Below, one piece after another: positions 30,403-44,200 of a stretch of DNA of 64,000 bases. Position numbers and translations under genes: made by a program. Below the pieces are notes generated by a model. The model searched no databases. It saw only the letters and a list, made by a program, of their open reading frames with translations, and had not been told where the DNA came from. Position 1 is the first letter of the stretch, and each line of letters opens with the position of its first letter. Origin of the DNA: Effrenium voratum (lineage: Eukaryota; Sar; Dinophyceae; Suessiales; Symbiodiniaceae); assembly GCA_963377175.1 (NCBI GenBank), contig CAUJNA010002902.1, forward strand, positions 202,610 to 266,609. Reading direction: 5' to 3'.

Positions 30403-33400
30403 ATACCGGCAGATAAGCGAGCACCAGACCTCCAACGAAAAGGCAACCAGCGAAAAAAGCTGCACGCCCCAAAACTTCCAAGACTCCAAAAATTGGTTGC
30501 CTCGCCATTAGTAACAAAACACCTAACTGGCAGTTGTCGCTTCCGCGGCCGATGAAGCGCTATCGGCCACCAAAGCATCGCCGAAAGCACTACGACCCAC
30601 AGCCAAGCAAACGCAGGGCAAACATATATGCGTTGACACACGCGCGCGCACTATATTTTTACGCGGCCCTACGTGTAAATTCCAACTACACAAGAATACA
30701 ACATGGAACGCCACAACGCTTCCAAGACCCCACAGCACCGACACTTCCACCGCCACCGGCAAACTCTGGCATGCACGCTGGCGCAAGCTCACGGGCGGCT
30801 ACGATCCCGTGTTCTGCAGCACCACACTTTGCCGACAGGTTGCTTTATGGGCAAACAAGGGTCCTGGAGGCAGCACGCATCTGCGCATGACCCAATGTAT
30901 TACCGCGCCCGCACAAATGTGCAGAAAGCCAAAACCCAAAGCCTTCCAAGACTCTAGGGCGCCAACGCTTCCTCTTTGGACCGTGCACAGCGATGCAAAG
31001 CTCTGAACCTGTGCCGCGCAACCTGCACGTGGTACCTTCGCACATCGCCCTGCGTGTGTTTTGCCCACACAAGAGCGCAGAACTAGTAGCGCGCCGACGC
31101 GCACAAGACTCTAAGCGTCAATGCGCCACCGTCGAGCCGCCTGACCCTTCCTAACCCGCTGACGCAACCCGTTACGCAAATCCGATTCCTGGTCACGCGA
31201 CCTAAGCGTTCGCCAAGGAAAATAGGACGCCCGCGACCTGAGTCGATGATGAATCCACCTTGGGCCGAAGAGACTCTTTCTCCTTCGACACGGCGGTGAT
31301 CGACGTGGGGACCCGACCACGCTCATCCGAGGCCGCGACGGGTCCGTAAGACTTGAACCAAACATCACTGTGTGCATGTATGTATGTATGTAGTGTATGT
31401 ATGTCTGTAATGTAATGTAATGTAATGTAATGTGATGTGATGTAATGTAATGTAATGTAATGTAATGTAATGTAATGTAATGTAATGTAATGTAATGTAA
31501 TGTAATGTAATGTAATGTATGTGTGTATGTATGTATGTGTGCATTCTTCTCATGTGTGATGACCTGGTCGCAGTTCGTTGCTTGAGATAGCACATCTTCC
31601 CAGTGCATCTGAGGTCCATCGTGCTGTCTCACAACGGTAAAAACATACCAATAACATGTCATCTAATGACTCGTGACAAACTCTCGGTCTTGGGAAAGAT
31701 GTCAAGAGTCGTTCACCTAATATGTATGTATGTATGTATGTATGTATGTCTCTATGTATGTATGTATGTATGTATGTATGTATGCATGTATGTATGTATG
31801 TATGTATGTATGTATGTACGTGTGTATGTATGTTTCTTTGTTTGTTTGTTTGTTTATTTGTTAGTTTGTTTCTTTGTGTCTCTCTATCTGTCTCTATGTA
31901 TGTATGTGTGTCCCGCGTGGCCCTGCACGTATACTCCAACAACACAAAAATACAACATGGAACGCCACAGCGCTTCCAACATTCTACAACACCCACGCTT
32001 CAACTGCCACCGGCAAACTCTGGCGAGCGCGCTTGCGCCTACGCTCCTATGTTGCGCAGCACCGCGATTTGCCGACAGGTTGCTTTATGGGCAAGCAACG
32101 GGGCGCCACGCTTCCTCTTTGGACCGTGCAAAGCGAGGCAAAGCTCTGAACCTGCGCCGCGCAACCTGCAAGCGGGCGTGTGTTGTGCCTACAGAGCGCA
32201 GAACTAGTAGCGCCCCAACGCGCATAAGACTCTAAGCGTCAATGCATCACCGTCGAACCGCCTGACCCTTCCAAACCCGCTGACGCAGCCCGTTACACAA
32301 ATCCCATTCCTGGTCACGCCAGCCAGCTGATCTAGCGCCGAAGCTCGATCAAAAAAGAATAAGCCCGCCAAGCTAGTTAGGCAACGCGCAACTTCAAAAG
32401 CCTCCGAGTCGAACATGTATATGTTCGCGCATAGTCCCGTGCATGGACACGCCCGCGAAAGTGTGCAGAATGAAACACCCAAAGCCTGCCAAGACTCTAA
32501 CGCGCCCAAAGATCCCCGTTGTGCCGTGTCAGACGATCCCAAGCTCTGATCCCGTGCCGCGCAACCTACAACACCGGCAGATAAGCGAGCACCAGACCTC
32601 CAACAAAAAGGCAACCAACGAAAAAAAACTGCACGCCCCAAAACTTCCAAGACTCCAAAAATTGGTTGCCTCACCATTAGTAACAAAACACCTAACTGGC
32701 AGTTGTCGCTTCCGCGGCCGATGAAGCGCTATCGGCCACCAAAGCATCGCCGAGAGCACTACGACCCACAGCCAAGCAAACGCAGGGCAAACATATATGC
32801 GTTGACACACGCGCGCGCACTATATTTTTACGCGGCCCTACGTGTAAATTCCAACTACACAAGAATACAACATGGAACGCCACAACGCTTCCAAGACCTC
32901 ACAGCACCGACACTTCCACCGCCACCGGCAAACTCTGGCACGCACGCTGGCGCAAGCTCACGGGCGGCTACGATCCCGTGTTCTGCAGCACCACAGTTTG
33001 CCGACAGGTTGCTTTATGGGCAAACAACGGTCCTGGAGGCTGCACGCATCTGCGCATGACCCAATCTATTACCGCGCCCGCACAAATGCGCAGAAAGCAA
33101 AACCCAAAGCCTTCCAAGACTCTGGGACGCCAACGCTTCCTCGTTGGACCGTGCAAAGCGATGCAAAGCTCTGAACCTGCGCCGCGCAACCTGCACGTGG
33201 TATCTTCGCACATCGCCCTGCGTGTGTTTTGCCCACACAAGAGCGCAGAACTAGTCGCGCGCCGACGCGCGCAAGACTCTAAGCGTCAATGCGCCACCGT
33301 CGAGCCGCCTGACCCTTCCCAACCCGCTGACGCAACCCGTTACGCAAATCCGATTCCAGGTCACGCGACCTAAGCGTTCGCCAAGGAAAATAGGACGCCC

Positions 33401-35830
33401 GCAACCTGAGTCGATGATGAATCCACCTCGGGCCGAAGAGACTCTTTCTCCTTCGACACGGCGGTGATCGACGTGGGGACCCGACCACGCTCATCCGAGG
33501 CCGCGACGGGTCCGTAAGACTTGAACCAAACATCACTGTGTGCATGTATGTATGTATGTAATGTATGTATGTCTGTAATGTAATGTAATGTAATGTAATG
33601 TGATGTAATGTAATGTAATGTAATGTATGTATGTATGTATGTATGTATGTGTGCTTGGACAATATATCATGCTGAGGTAGCAGTTTGTTGCTTGCGGGCA
33701 GCTCATCTTCCGTGCAATTCGGAGGTCCCATCGTGTGTCTCACAACGGTAGAACTACATACCAATAAATGTCATTTAATGGACTTCGTGACAAAAATCTC
33801 GGGTCTGGGGAAAGGGTCATGGAGGTCGTTTCCACCTAAGATGTATGTATGTATATTTGTCTGTAATGTATGTGTGTATGTGTGTATGTGTGTATGTATG
33901 TATGTATGTATGTATGTATGTATGTATGTATGTATGTATGTATGTATGTATGTCTCTATGTATGTATGTATGTATGTATGTATGTATGTATGTATGTATG
34001 TACGTGTGTATGTATGTTTCTTTGTTTGTTTGTTTGTTTATTTGTTAGTTTGTTTCTTTGTGTCTCTCTATCTGTCTCTATGTATGTATGTATGTCCCGC
34101 GTGGCCCTGCACGTATACTCCAACAACACAAAAATACAACATGGAACGCCACAGCGCTTCCAACATTCTACAACACCCACGCTTCAACTGCCACCGGCAA
34201 ACTCTGGCGAGCGCGCTTGCTTCTACGCTCCAATGTTTTGCAGCACCGCAGTTTGCCGACAGGTTGCTTTATGGGCAAACAACGGGGCGCCACGCTTCCT
34301 CTTTGGACCGTGCAAAGCGAGGCAAAGCTCTGAACCTGTGCCGCGCAGCCTGCAAGCGGTATCTTCGCACATCGCCCTGCGTGTGTTGTGCCTACAGAGC
34401 GCAGAACTAGTAGCGCCTCAACGCGCACAAGACTCTAAGCGTCAATGCATCACCGTCGAACCGCCTGACCCTTCCAAACCCGCTGACGCAGCCCGTTACA
34501 CAAATCCCATTCCTGGTCACGCCAGCTGATCTAGCGCCGAAGCTCGATCAAAAAAGAATAAGGCCGCCAAGCTAGTGCGGCAACGCGCAACTTCAAAAGC
34601 CTCCGAGTCGAACATGTATATGTTCGCGCATAGTCCCGTGCATGGACACGCCCGCGAAAGTGTGCAGAATGAAACACCCAAAGCCTGCCAAGACTCTAAC
34701 GCGCCCAAAGATCCCCGTTGTGCCGTGTCAGACGATCCCAAGCTCTGATCCCGTGCCGCGCAACCTACAACACCGGCAGATAAGCGAGCGCCAGACCTCC
34801 AACGAAAAGGCAACCAACGAAAAAAAGCTGCACGCCCCAAAACTTCCAAGACTCCAAAAATTGGTTGCCTCACCATTAGTAACAAAACACCTAACTGGCA
34901 GTTGTCGCTTCCGCGGCCGATGAAGCGCTATCGGCCACCAAAGCATCGCCGAAAGCACTACGACCCACAGCCAAACAAACGCAGGGCAAACATATATGCG
35001 TTGACACACGCGCGCGCACTATATTTTTACGCGGCCCTACGTGTAAATTCCAACTACACAAGAATACAACATGGAACGCCACAACGCTTCCAAGACCTCA
35101 CAGCACCGACACTTCCACCGCCACCGGCAAACTCTGGCATGCACGCTGGCGCAAGCTCACGGGCGGCTACTGTCCCGTGTTCTGCAGCACCAGTTTGCCG
35201 ACAGGTTGCTTTATGGGCAAACAACGGTCCTGGAGGCATATATGTGCACGCATCTGCGCATGACCCAATCTATTACCGCGCCCGCACAAATGCGCAGAAA
35301 GCAAAAGCCCAAAGCCTTCCAAGACTCTGGGGCGCCAACGCTTCCTCGCTGGACCGCGCAAAGCGATGCAAAGCTCTGAACCTGTGCCGCGCAACCACTT
35401 GCAGGCACATCGCCCTGCGTGTGTTTTGCCCACACAAGAGCGCAGAACTAGTCGCGCGCCGACGCGCACAAGACTCTAAGCGTCAATGCGTCACCGTCGA
35501 GTCGCCTGACCCTTCCAAACCCGCTGACGCAACCCGTGACGCAACTCCGATTCCAGGTCACGCGACCTAAGCGTTCGCCAAGGAAAATAGGACGCCCGCG
35601 ACCTGAGTTGATGATGAATCCACTTCGGGCCGAAGAGACTCTTTCTCCTTCGACACGGCGGTGATCGACGTGGGGACCCGGCGACGCTCATCCGAGGCCG
35701 CGACGGGTCCGTAAGACTTGAACCAAACATCACTGTGTACATGTATGTACGTATGTAATGTATGTATGTCCGTAATGTAGTCTAATCTAATGTAATGTAA
35801 TGTAATGTATGTATGTATGTATGCATTCAT
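30403..35830 (+). repeat. 2.1-2.2-kb higher-order tandem array, left copy (~2.5 units)
   Basis: Marker ACCGGCAGATAAGCGAGC occurs at 30403, 32573 and 34772 (periods 2170 and 2199). Each unit consists of two diverged ~1-kb halves sharing GAACGCCACA(A/G)CGCTTCC, CGACAGGTTGCTTTATGGGC, GCAAAGCTCTGAACCTG and CCGCCTGACCCTTCC. The halves are separated by ATGTA/TGTA microsatellites (for example 31377-31530, 31722-31850, 33541-33648, 33841-34096). Conserved ORFs of 90-240 codons across the units follow from their recent duplication and are not called as genes. Confidence 0.88.
33841..34096 (+). repeat. TGTA microsatellite with TGTT/TGTC tail
   Basis: Longest of the tetranucleotide tracts in the array. 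It recurs in each unit with different lengths (31722, 41166, 43284). Confidence 0.92.
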
Positions 35831-36550
35831 GTACTGTATGTATTGTATGCAATGTATATAATGCAGCTTAATGCAATGTAATAGTAGTAATGTACGTAAT
35901 GTAATGTAATACAAGGTAAGGTAAAGCAAGGTAATGTATGTAGTGTCATGCATGTATATGTTTGTATATAAGTCAAGTAAAGTAACGTTACGTAATACAA
36001 TGTATGTATGTAGGTACGTATGTATGCGTTGTATGTATGCTATTCTCTGTTGTGCTTTGTTATGATTTGTATGTATGTATCGGCCTGACAAAAAAACGAG
36101 CATTCCCCCCACCAACAACAACTGTTTTCTTACAACCATGTCCAAATCCCAAGTACTCTGTCCAAAACGCAGTGGTTGGGACCCGGGTGCTGGTAGAGTC
36201 GCGAGCATTGCTCATTGCCGATACCCAGGTTTCTCAGCCTAGCAAAAGCGACGGCTCCACAGAAGGCAGCCCCCCACAAAAAGGTGATCATCCCCCCATC
36301 AATGTGTTGCAATCCAAGGTTTTGTCTTTCCATGTTAATCCTGGGTTCCCTATTTTGTCATTTTCTCTTTTGCAGGAAGTGGACCTCGAACTTCATAACG
36401 ATTCGACAAATCACTCCATTCTTGCGCCAGATGGTCGCGGTTTTCCTTGTTGTGGTTTCCTGCTGCGGAATCCTCGGCTTGAATCGAGCGCAACTCTCAG
36501 CTTCTCCTCGGAAGCTTTCTTGGAGGGCACCCCTGTTTTGGACACATTGT

Positions 36551-36695
36551 CTCAAGGGTTTTTTCAGGTACGGGTTTTAGAGGTATGGAGGTGAGATTTA
36601 CCACTTATATAAGGGGTATATACTGCCTAACAAGCTTGTAGTGGTGGTATATCTGCGCATCCCTACCTCCAAAACCCATACCTGAAAATGCCCTC
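36551..36695. mobile_element. 145-bp MITE with ~35-bp TIRs and 15-bp TSD (left copy)
   Basis: TTTTGGACACATTGT at 36536-36550 is repeated at 36696-36710. Inside, TTTCAGGTACGGGTTTTAGA near the left end is inverted as TCCAAAACCCATACCTGAAA at the right end with a few mismatches. No ORF. Confidence 0.78.
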
Positions 36696-36780
36696 TTTTG
36701 GACACATTGTGAGATAAGCGTTGGAGCTGCACTGGCCGTTGAAGGCTTCTACCCGGTTCTTGGATGCCGGGAAAAAACGT

Positions 36781-38317
36781 TCAGCTGTAGTCCTTCCACT
36801 GCTTCTGATATCCCCACTGCTTGTTGTAGTCCTTGTACTCCTGCGTGGTCCAAGATTGTCTCTTCTTGACGTAATCCTGGTATCTCTCAGAGCTGCGTTT
36901 GCTGGTTGCAGATCTGCTGCGGATGTAAACCATGAGAGGACTGTGGGAGTCGGAGTCCTGCGAGCCGTTCATGAACATTTCATTGTTCACGTGCTTGTAG
37001 CGCTCTGCGGATGAGACCTGGTAATCGAAAATGGCCTTGTTCGGATGGTTCCGCATGAATTCCAGTTGTTCATCATCCATATTGTTCATCTCGATCTTCC
37101 GGAAGTCCTGCTGGATGTTCGTTTTGCCCCATCCAAATACGATAGTCATCATCACATCTGGGAATGTTCGATCAAAACCTGATCCGCATTTCATGTACAG
37201 GTGATGACGGACAATGGATTTCAGGGTGCACGAAGTCTCCACTGTGTACTCCATTCTGGGCACGAGTGGCAAATTCTTCGTCGCATTCCACAATCTCTGA
37301 TATGCTCTCATGAGGATGTTCACGAGACCGTTGGTTGGATTGTAGACATGCTGGAGTTTGCTATAGGTGTTCGCCGATTTGTTGGCGTCTCCGGTGATCG
37401 CATCGCATCGGTACAAGGTCACGAGCGGCATTATTTCGTTCTGAAGATCTTCTTTTGCTGCTCCATGACTAAGTGAAGGATGGATGTGGAAAACTCCAAT
37501 GGTCGCGAATGGCAAGTCTGCCCTCGTGATTTGGTGAGTCTAGCAGTTGTGGGGAATTATGGCGGTCGTCATACTCGTAGTATGATTTGTCGGATGATTT
37601 CGGGATCATGCCGCGAAACTCATCACTCTGCTCGATGTGGAGAACGACGATCTCCTTGTCTCGGCCATGTCCTTGGACAATGGTGCGTGCTGGCAATCTC
37701 GATCCAATGTACTTCTTGGATTCGGTAAACATGGATGTTCCTGTGGTTGCCAAGCAATCCGAGGTCGGAATTTCGTATTCGGGATCAGCGCCATCTTCTT
37801 TTGTTCCGAAGAAACATCTGAACATTCCGAATGTGGTTCCCCAATTCTGGCTCCTGGTGGAAATGTGTCTTGCCAGAAGTTCCACTCTTGCAGAGGGTCC
37901 GCCGCGGACAAAGCATGCGATCGGTCTGGGTGACTGCTTGATCACAATGCCCTTGTAACCGTATCGGATGAACGTTTTGATGAGCTCCCTGGATGTCTCA
38001 TCATTCGGACTGAAGAATGCGTCTGCCTCATTCAGGCAAAATATGTGTGCACTATTCTGCATCATCATCTTGACGATCGGTCGGTCCTTCATCGGCATGT
38101 TGTACACCTCCCTGTTGTCCAACTTTGGATTCCTTGTGAGGTTTCCATGGTTCAGGGTAAGGATGTTGATCCCTATGGATGAGGTGAACTCATGCATGTT
38201 GAGATAGTCCACGGAAGGACGATCAGTCGGCTGCATCAGCGATCCCAGGATATCGGCATAGGCTCGGATGATTTTCGGGTCATCTTGTGACCTTAGCTTC
38301 TTCAGTCCAAGCAGCAA
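36781..38317 (-). pseudogene. EEP-fold (APE-like) endonuclease ORF, left copy, frameshifted
   Basis: Two overlapping frames, 37469-38317 then 36781-37515, together correspond to the intact stretch in the right copy. The left copy carries a 28-nt segment (about 37533-37560) absent from the right copy, which breaks the frame. EEP motifs read in order: ILTLNHGNL (Asn), FCLNEADAF (Glu), FHIHPSLSHG, AITGDANKS (the GDxN box) and SDSHSPLMV (the SDH box). Such enzymes are Mg-dependent nucleases or phosphatases. The ORF follows directly behind a truncated copia RT in the same orientation. Confidence 0.65.
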
Positions 38318-38900
38318 TCATTTTTGTCCTCGGAACCAACCTGAAAATCCTTCCGAAGTCGTCCCATGATTTCCTTCTCGAACACGTCATCCCCCGTCAT
38401 ATGAAGATCATCTACATGAAGAGATAGGGCTCCATGAACTTGTCGATTCTTAGCATTGTTACCAGAAACAGGATCCATTAGGTAATCAACTGCTCCTTCT
38501 AGATCGAAAGTTGTGGATGATTTCTTTTCACTCACCAATGCGGGCTTCGGAAGCTGCTTGCCGTAGTACACGTTACAACGGTCTGCCCGGGTTGGCACTA
38601 GTCCGTATGAACGGAGTGCCGAATCAAGGATGTTCCACCATCGACGTGGTGCGTCATTCAGCCCGTATGCAGGCTTCTTCATGCGCGCTCCAATGTGGGG
38701 TGGATATCCCGTTTCAGGAGGTATCTGACAAATGATGTCACGAGACTGGTCATCTGCTTCGCCTTGGAGAAATGCTGTCTTCAAATCCATGTGGAATATA
38801 TTCCAGCCTTTATTTGAGGCTGCTTGGATTGCAAGGCGGAAACCACTCCTGGATGCAGCAGGACTGTTTGTCTGCTGATCATTCTTCTGCTTGTCTTGGA
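38302..38900 (-). pseudogene. Ty1/copia-type reverse transcriptase, C-terminal part (left copy)
   Basis: Contains FHMDLKTAFLQGE, KPAYGLNDAPRRWWN and LSLHVDDLHMTGDD, where the right copy has LHVDDLLMTGDD; these are RVT_2 palm motifs with the catalytic Asp pair. It is cut at the N gap on its 5' side and ends with an in-frame stop after DKNDCCLD, before any RNase H. The same stop is present in the right copy. Confidence 0.8.
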
Positions 38901-39000
38901 NNNNNNNNNNNNNNNNNNNNNNNNNNNNNNNNNNNNNNNNNNNNNNNNNNNNNNNNNNNNNNNNNNNNNNNNNNNNNNNNNNNNNNNNNNNNNNNNNNNN
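38901..39000. other. Assembly gap, 100 N
   Basis: Exactly 100 ambiguous bases, the conventional size for a scaffold gap of unknown length. Homologous sequence starts or stops at both edges. Confidence 0.99.
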
Positions 39001-39901
39001 GATGCGATGATGATAGTTATCAAGGAACAAATAGTGATGCAAAGGATGTTGTGATGATAGTTGTCATGACGCGGATGATAACGATCATCACGCCCGTGCC
39101 ATTATCATCATGGTCGTCGTCATCTCTAACGGCATTGAAGTGATACAGGGATGCTGCGATGATCGTTAGCATCACAGCCGTTAGTGATGCTAAGGATCCT
39201 ACGATGATAGTTATCACCCTTGTCATCATCTTTATCATCATCTGATCATCACCTAGCATCATCTCATATCTTACTATATATAGAAATCAAAAGGGACGTT
39301 AGACATCCTTGGCAATGCAAAGGATGCGATGATGATGGTTATCAAGGAGAACAAGTAGTGATGCAGAGGATGTTGTGATGATAGTTGCCATGATGCGAAT
39401 AATAACGATCATCAGGCCCGTGCCACTATCATCATGGTCGTCGTCATCTCTTATCAGGCAGCATTGGTGATGCAGAGGGTGCGGCGATGATCGTTATCAT
39501 CACAGCCGTTAGTGATGCTAAGGATGCTACGATGATAGTTATCATCCTTGTCATCATCTTTATCATCATCTGATCATCACCTAGCATCATCTCATATCTG
39601 CCTATATATAGAAATCAAAAGGGACGTTCGACATCCTTGGCAATGCAAAGGATGCGATGATGATAGTTATCAAGGAACAAGTAGTGATGCAGAGGATGTT
39701 CAGCTGGATGGGCGCATTCTTGATTCTCCGGTGCGGCGTTCGGGAAAGCCAAAGCCACACGGAATATGAGCCGCAGGGCTGTGGCAAAACCACTGATATC
39801 ACATAGATGGGGCAAGGGGTGTTGGCGCCTCATCTAGGCCAGGCTTTGACATTGTGACATGTTGAAGGGCATGACGGGCAGCTAGATTCAAGCCCTAGAA
39901 T

Positions 39902-41229
39902 ACCGGCAGATAAGCGAGCACCAGACCTCCAACGAGAAGGCAACCAGCGAAAAAAGCTGCACGCCCCAAAACTTCCAAGACTCCAAAAATTGGTTGCCTC
40001 GCCATTAGTAACAAAACACCTAACTGGCAGTTGTCGCTTCCGCGGCCGATGAAGCGCTATCGGCCACCAAAGCATCGCCGAAAGCATTACGACCCACAGC
40101 CAAGCAAACGCAGGGCAAACATATATGCGTTGACACACGCGCGCGCACTATATTTTTACGCGGCCCTACGTGTAAATTCCAACTACACAAGAATACAACA
40201 TGGAACGCCACAACGCTTCCAAGACCCCACAGCACCGACACTTCCACCGCCACCGGCAAACTCTGGCATGCACGCTGGCGCAAGCTCACGGGCGGCTACG
40301 ATCCCGTGTTCTGCAGCACCACACTTTGCCGACAGGTTGCTTTATGGGCAAACAAGGGTCCTGGAGGCAGCACGCATCTGCGCATGACCCAATGTATTAC
40401 CGCGCCCGCACAAATGTGCAGAAAGCCAAAACCCAAAGCCTTCCAAGACTCTAGGGCGCCAACGCTTCCTCTTTGGACCGTGCACAGCGATGCAAAGCTC
40501 TGAACCTGTGCCGCGCAACCTGCACGTGGTATCTTCGCACATCGCCCTGCGTGTGTTTTGCCCACACAAGAGCGCAGAACTAGTCGCGCGCCGACGCGCA
40601 CAAGGCTCTAAGCGTCAATGCGTCACCGTCGAGCCGCCTGACCCTTCCCAACCCGCTGACGCAACCCGTTACGCAAATCCGATTCCTGGTCACGCGACCT
40701 AAGCGTTCGCCAAGGAAAATAGGACGCCCGCGACCTGAGTCGATGATGAATCCACCTCGGGCCGAAGAGACTCTTTCTCCTTCGACACGGCGGTGATCAA
40801 CGTGGGGACCCGACCACGCTCATCCGAGGCCGCGACGGGTCCGTAAGACTTGAACCAAACATCACTGTGTGCATGTATGTATGTATGTATGTAATGTATG
40901 TATGTCTGTAATGTAATGTAATGTAATGTAATGTAATGTGATGTAATGTAATGTAATGTAATGTAATGTATGTATGTATGTATGTGTGCATTCTTCTCGT
41001 GTGTGATGACCTGGTCGCACTTCGTTGCTTGAATAAGCACATCTTCCCAGTGCATCTGAGGTCCATCGTGCTGTCTCAACGGCAAAAACATACCAATAAC
41101 ATGTCATCTAATGACTCGTGACAAACTCTCGGTCTGGGGAAAGATGTCAAGAGTCGTTCACCTAATATGTATGTATGTATATCTGTATGTATGTATGTAT
41201 GTATGTATGTCTCTATGTATGTATGTATG

Positions 41230-41260
<31 letters not shown>

Positions 41261-44200
41261 GTATGTATGTATGTATGTATGTACGTGTGTATGTATGTTT
41301 CTTTGATTGTTTGTTTGTTTATTTGTTAGTTTGTTTCTTTGTGTCTCTCTATCTGTCTCTATGTATGTATGTATGTCCCGCGTGGCCCTGCACGTATACT
41401 CCAACAACACAAAAATACAACATGGAACGCCACAGCGCTTCCAACATTCTACAACACCCACGCTTCAACTGCCACTGGCAAACTCTGGCGAGCTTGCGCC
41501 TACGCTCCTATGTTGCGCAGCACCGCGATTTGCCGACAGGTTGCTTTATGGGCAAGCAACGGGGCGCCACGCTTCCTCTTTGGACCGTGCAAAGCGAGGC
41601 AAAGCTCTGAACCTGTGCCGCGCAACCTGCAAGCGGGCGTGTGTTGTGCCTACAGAGCGCAGAACTAGTAGCGCCCCAACGCGCATAAGACTCTAAGCGT
41701 CAATGCATCACCGTCGAACCGCCTGACCCTTCCAAACCCGCTGACGCAGCCCGTTACACAAATCCCATTCCTGGTCACGCCAGCTGATCTAGCGCCGAAG
41801 CTCGATCAAAAAAGAATAAGCCCGCCAAGCTAGTTCGGCAACGCGCAACTTCAAAAGCCTCCGAGTCGAACATGTATATGTTCGCGCATAGTCCCGTGCA
41901 TGGACACGCCCGCGAAAGTGTGCAGAATGAAACACCCAAAGCCTGCCAAGACTCTGTCGCGCCCAAAGATCCCCGTTGTGCCGTGTCAGACGATCCCAAG
42001 CTCTGATCCCGTGCCGCGCAACCTACAACACCGGCAGATAAGCGAGCACCAGACCTCCAACAAAAAGGCAACCAACGAAAAAAAGCTGCACGCCCCAAAA
42101 CTTCCAAGACTCCAAAAATTGGTTGCCTCACCATTAGTACCAAAACACCTAACTGGCAGTTGTCGCTTCCGCGGCCGATGAAGCGCTATCGGCCACCAAA
42201 GCATCGCCGAAAGCACTACGACCCACAGCCAAGCAAACGCAGGGCAAACATATATGCGTTGACACACGCGCGCGCACTATATTTTTACGCGGCCCTACGT
42301 GTAAATTCCAACTACACAAGAGTACAACATGGAACGCCGCAACGCTTCCAAGACCTCACAGCACCGACACTTCCACCGCCACCGGCAAACTCTGGCATGC
42401 ACGCTGGCGCAAGCTCACGGGCGGCTACTATCCCGTGTTCTGCAGCACCACACTTTGCCGACAGGTTGCTTTATGGGCAAACAACGGTCCTGGAGGCTGC
42501 ACGCATCTGCGCATGACCCAATCTATTACCGCGCCCGCACAAATGCGCAGAAAGCAAAAACCCAAAGCCTTCCAAGACTCTGGGACGCCAACGCTTCCTC
42601 GTTGGACCGTGCAAAGCGATGCAAAGCTCTGAACCTGTGCCGCGCAACCTGCACGTGGTATCTTCGCACATCGCCCTGCGTGTGTTTTGCCCACACAAGA
42701 GCGCAGAACTAGTCGCGCGCCGACGCGCGCAAGACTCTAAGCGTCAATGCGTCGCCGTCGAGCCGCCTGACCCTTCCCAACCCGCTGACGCAACCCGTTA
42801 CGCAAATCCGATTCCTGGTCACGCGACCTAAGCGTTCGCCAAGGAAAATAGGACGCCCGCGACCTGAGTCGATGATGAATCCACCTCGGGCTGAAGAGAC
42901 TCTTTCTCCTTCGACATGGCGGTGATCGACGTGGGGACCCGACCACGCTCATCCGAGGCCGCGACGGGTCCGTAAGACTTGAACCAAACATCACTGTGTG
43001 CATGTATGTGTGTATGTAATGTATGTATGTCTGTAATGTAATGTAATGTAATGTGATGTAATGTAATGTAATGTAATGTATGTATGTATGTATGTATGTG
43101 TGCATTCTTCTCATGTGTGATGACCTGGTCGCAGTTCGTTGCTTGAGATAGCACATCTTCCCAGTGCATCTGAGGTCCATCGTGCTGTCTCACAACGGTA
43201 AAAACATACCAATAACATGTCATCTAATGACTCGTGACAAACTCTCGGTCTGGGGAAAGATGTCAAGAGTCGTTCACCTAATATGTATGTATGTATATCT
43301 GTATGTATGTATGTATGTATGTATGTATGTCTCTATGTATGTATGTATGTATGTATGTATGTATGTATGTATGTATGTATGTATGCATGTATGTATGTAT
43401 GTATGTATGTATGTACGTGTGTATGTATGTTTCTTTGTTTGTTTGTTTGTTTGTTTATTTGTTAGTTTGTTTCTTTGTGTCTCTCTATCTGTCTCTATGT
43501 ATGTATGTATGTCCCGCGTGGCCCTGCACGTATACTCCAACAACACAAAACTACAACATGGAACGCCACAGCGCTTCCAACATTCTACAACACCCACGCC
43601 TCAACTGCCACCGGCAAACTCTGGCGAGCGCGCTTGCGCCTACGCTCCTATGTTGCGCAGCACCGCAATTTGCCGACAGGTTGCTTTATGGGCAAGCAAC
43701 GGGGCGCCACGCTTCCTCTTTGGACCGTGCAAAGCGAGGCAAAGCTCTGAACCTGTGCCGCGCAACCTGCAAGCGGGCGTGTGTTGTGCCTACACAGCGC
43801 AGAACTAGTAGCGCCCCAACCCGCATAAGACTCTAAGCGTCAATGCATCACCGTCGAACCGCCTGACCCTTCCAAACCCGCTGACGCAGCCCGTTACACA
43901 AATCCCATTCCTGGTCACGCCAGCTGATCTAGCGCCGAAGCTCGATCAAAAAAGAATAAGCCCGCCAAGCTAGTTAGGCAACGCGCAACTTCAAAAGCCT
44001 CCGAGTCGAACATGTATATGTTCGCGCATAGTCCCGTGCATGGACACGCCCGCGAAAGTGTGCAGAATGAAACACCCAAAGCCTGCCAAGACTCTAACGC
44101 GCCCAAAGATCCCCGTTGTGCCGTGTCAGACGATCCCAAGCTCTGATCCCGTGCCGCGCAACCTACAACACTGGCAGATAAGCGAGCACCAGACCTCCAA

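Larger units (their letters stand above)
29510..38900 (+). repeat. Left copy of 9.3-kb duplicated segment (abuts N gap)
   Basis: Matches 39001-48278 block for block: satellite, 2.1-kb array, unique 0.7 kb, MITE, EEP ORF and copia RT. Differences are substitutions, microsatellite length and small indels. The right edge is exactly the N run. Confidence 0.9.

Noticed and set aside
30333..30641. Minus-strand hydrophobic ORF (IYVCPAFAWLWVV...) seen in each array unit
   Set aside because: Present in all units and equally open on the other strand; no start context, domain or independent conservation.
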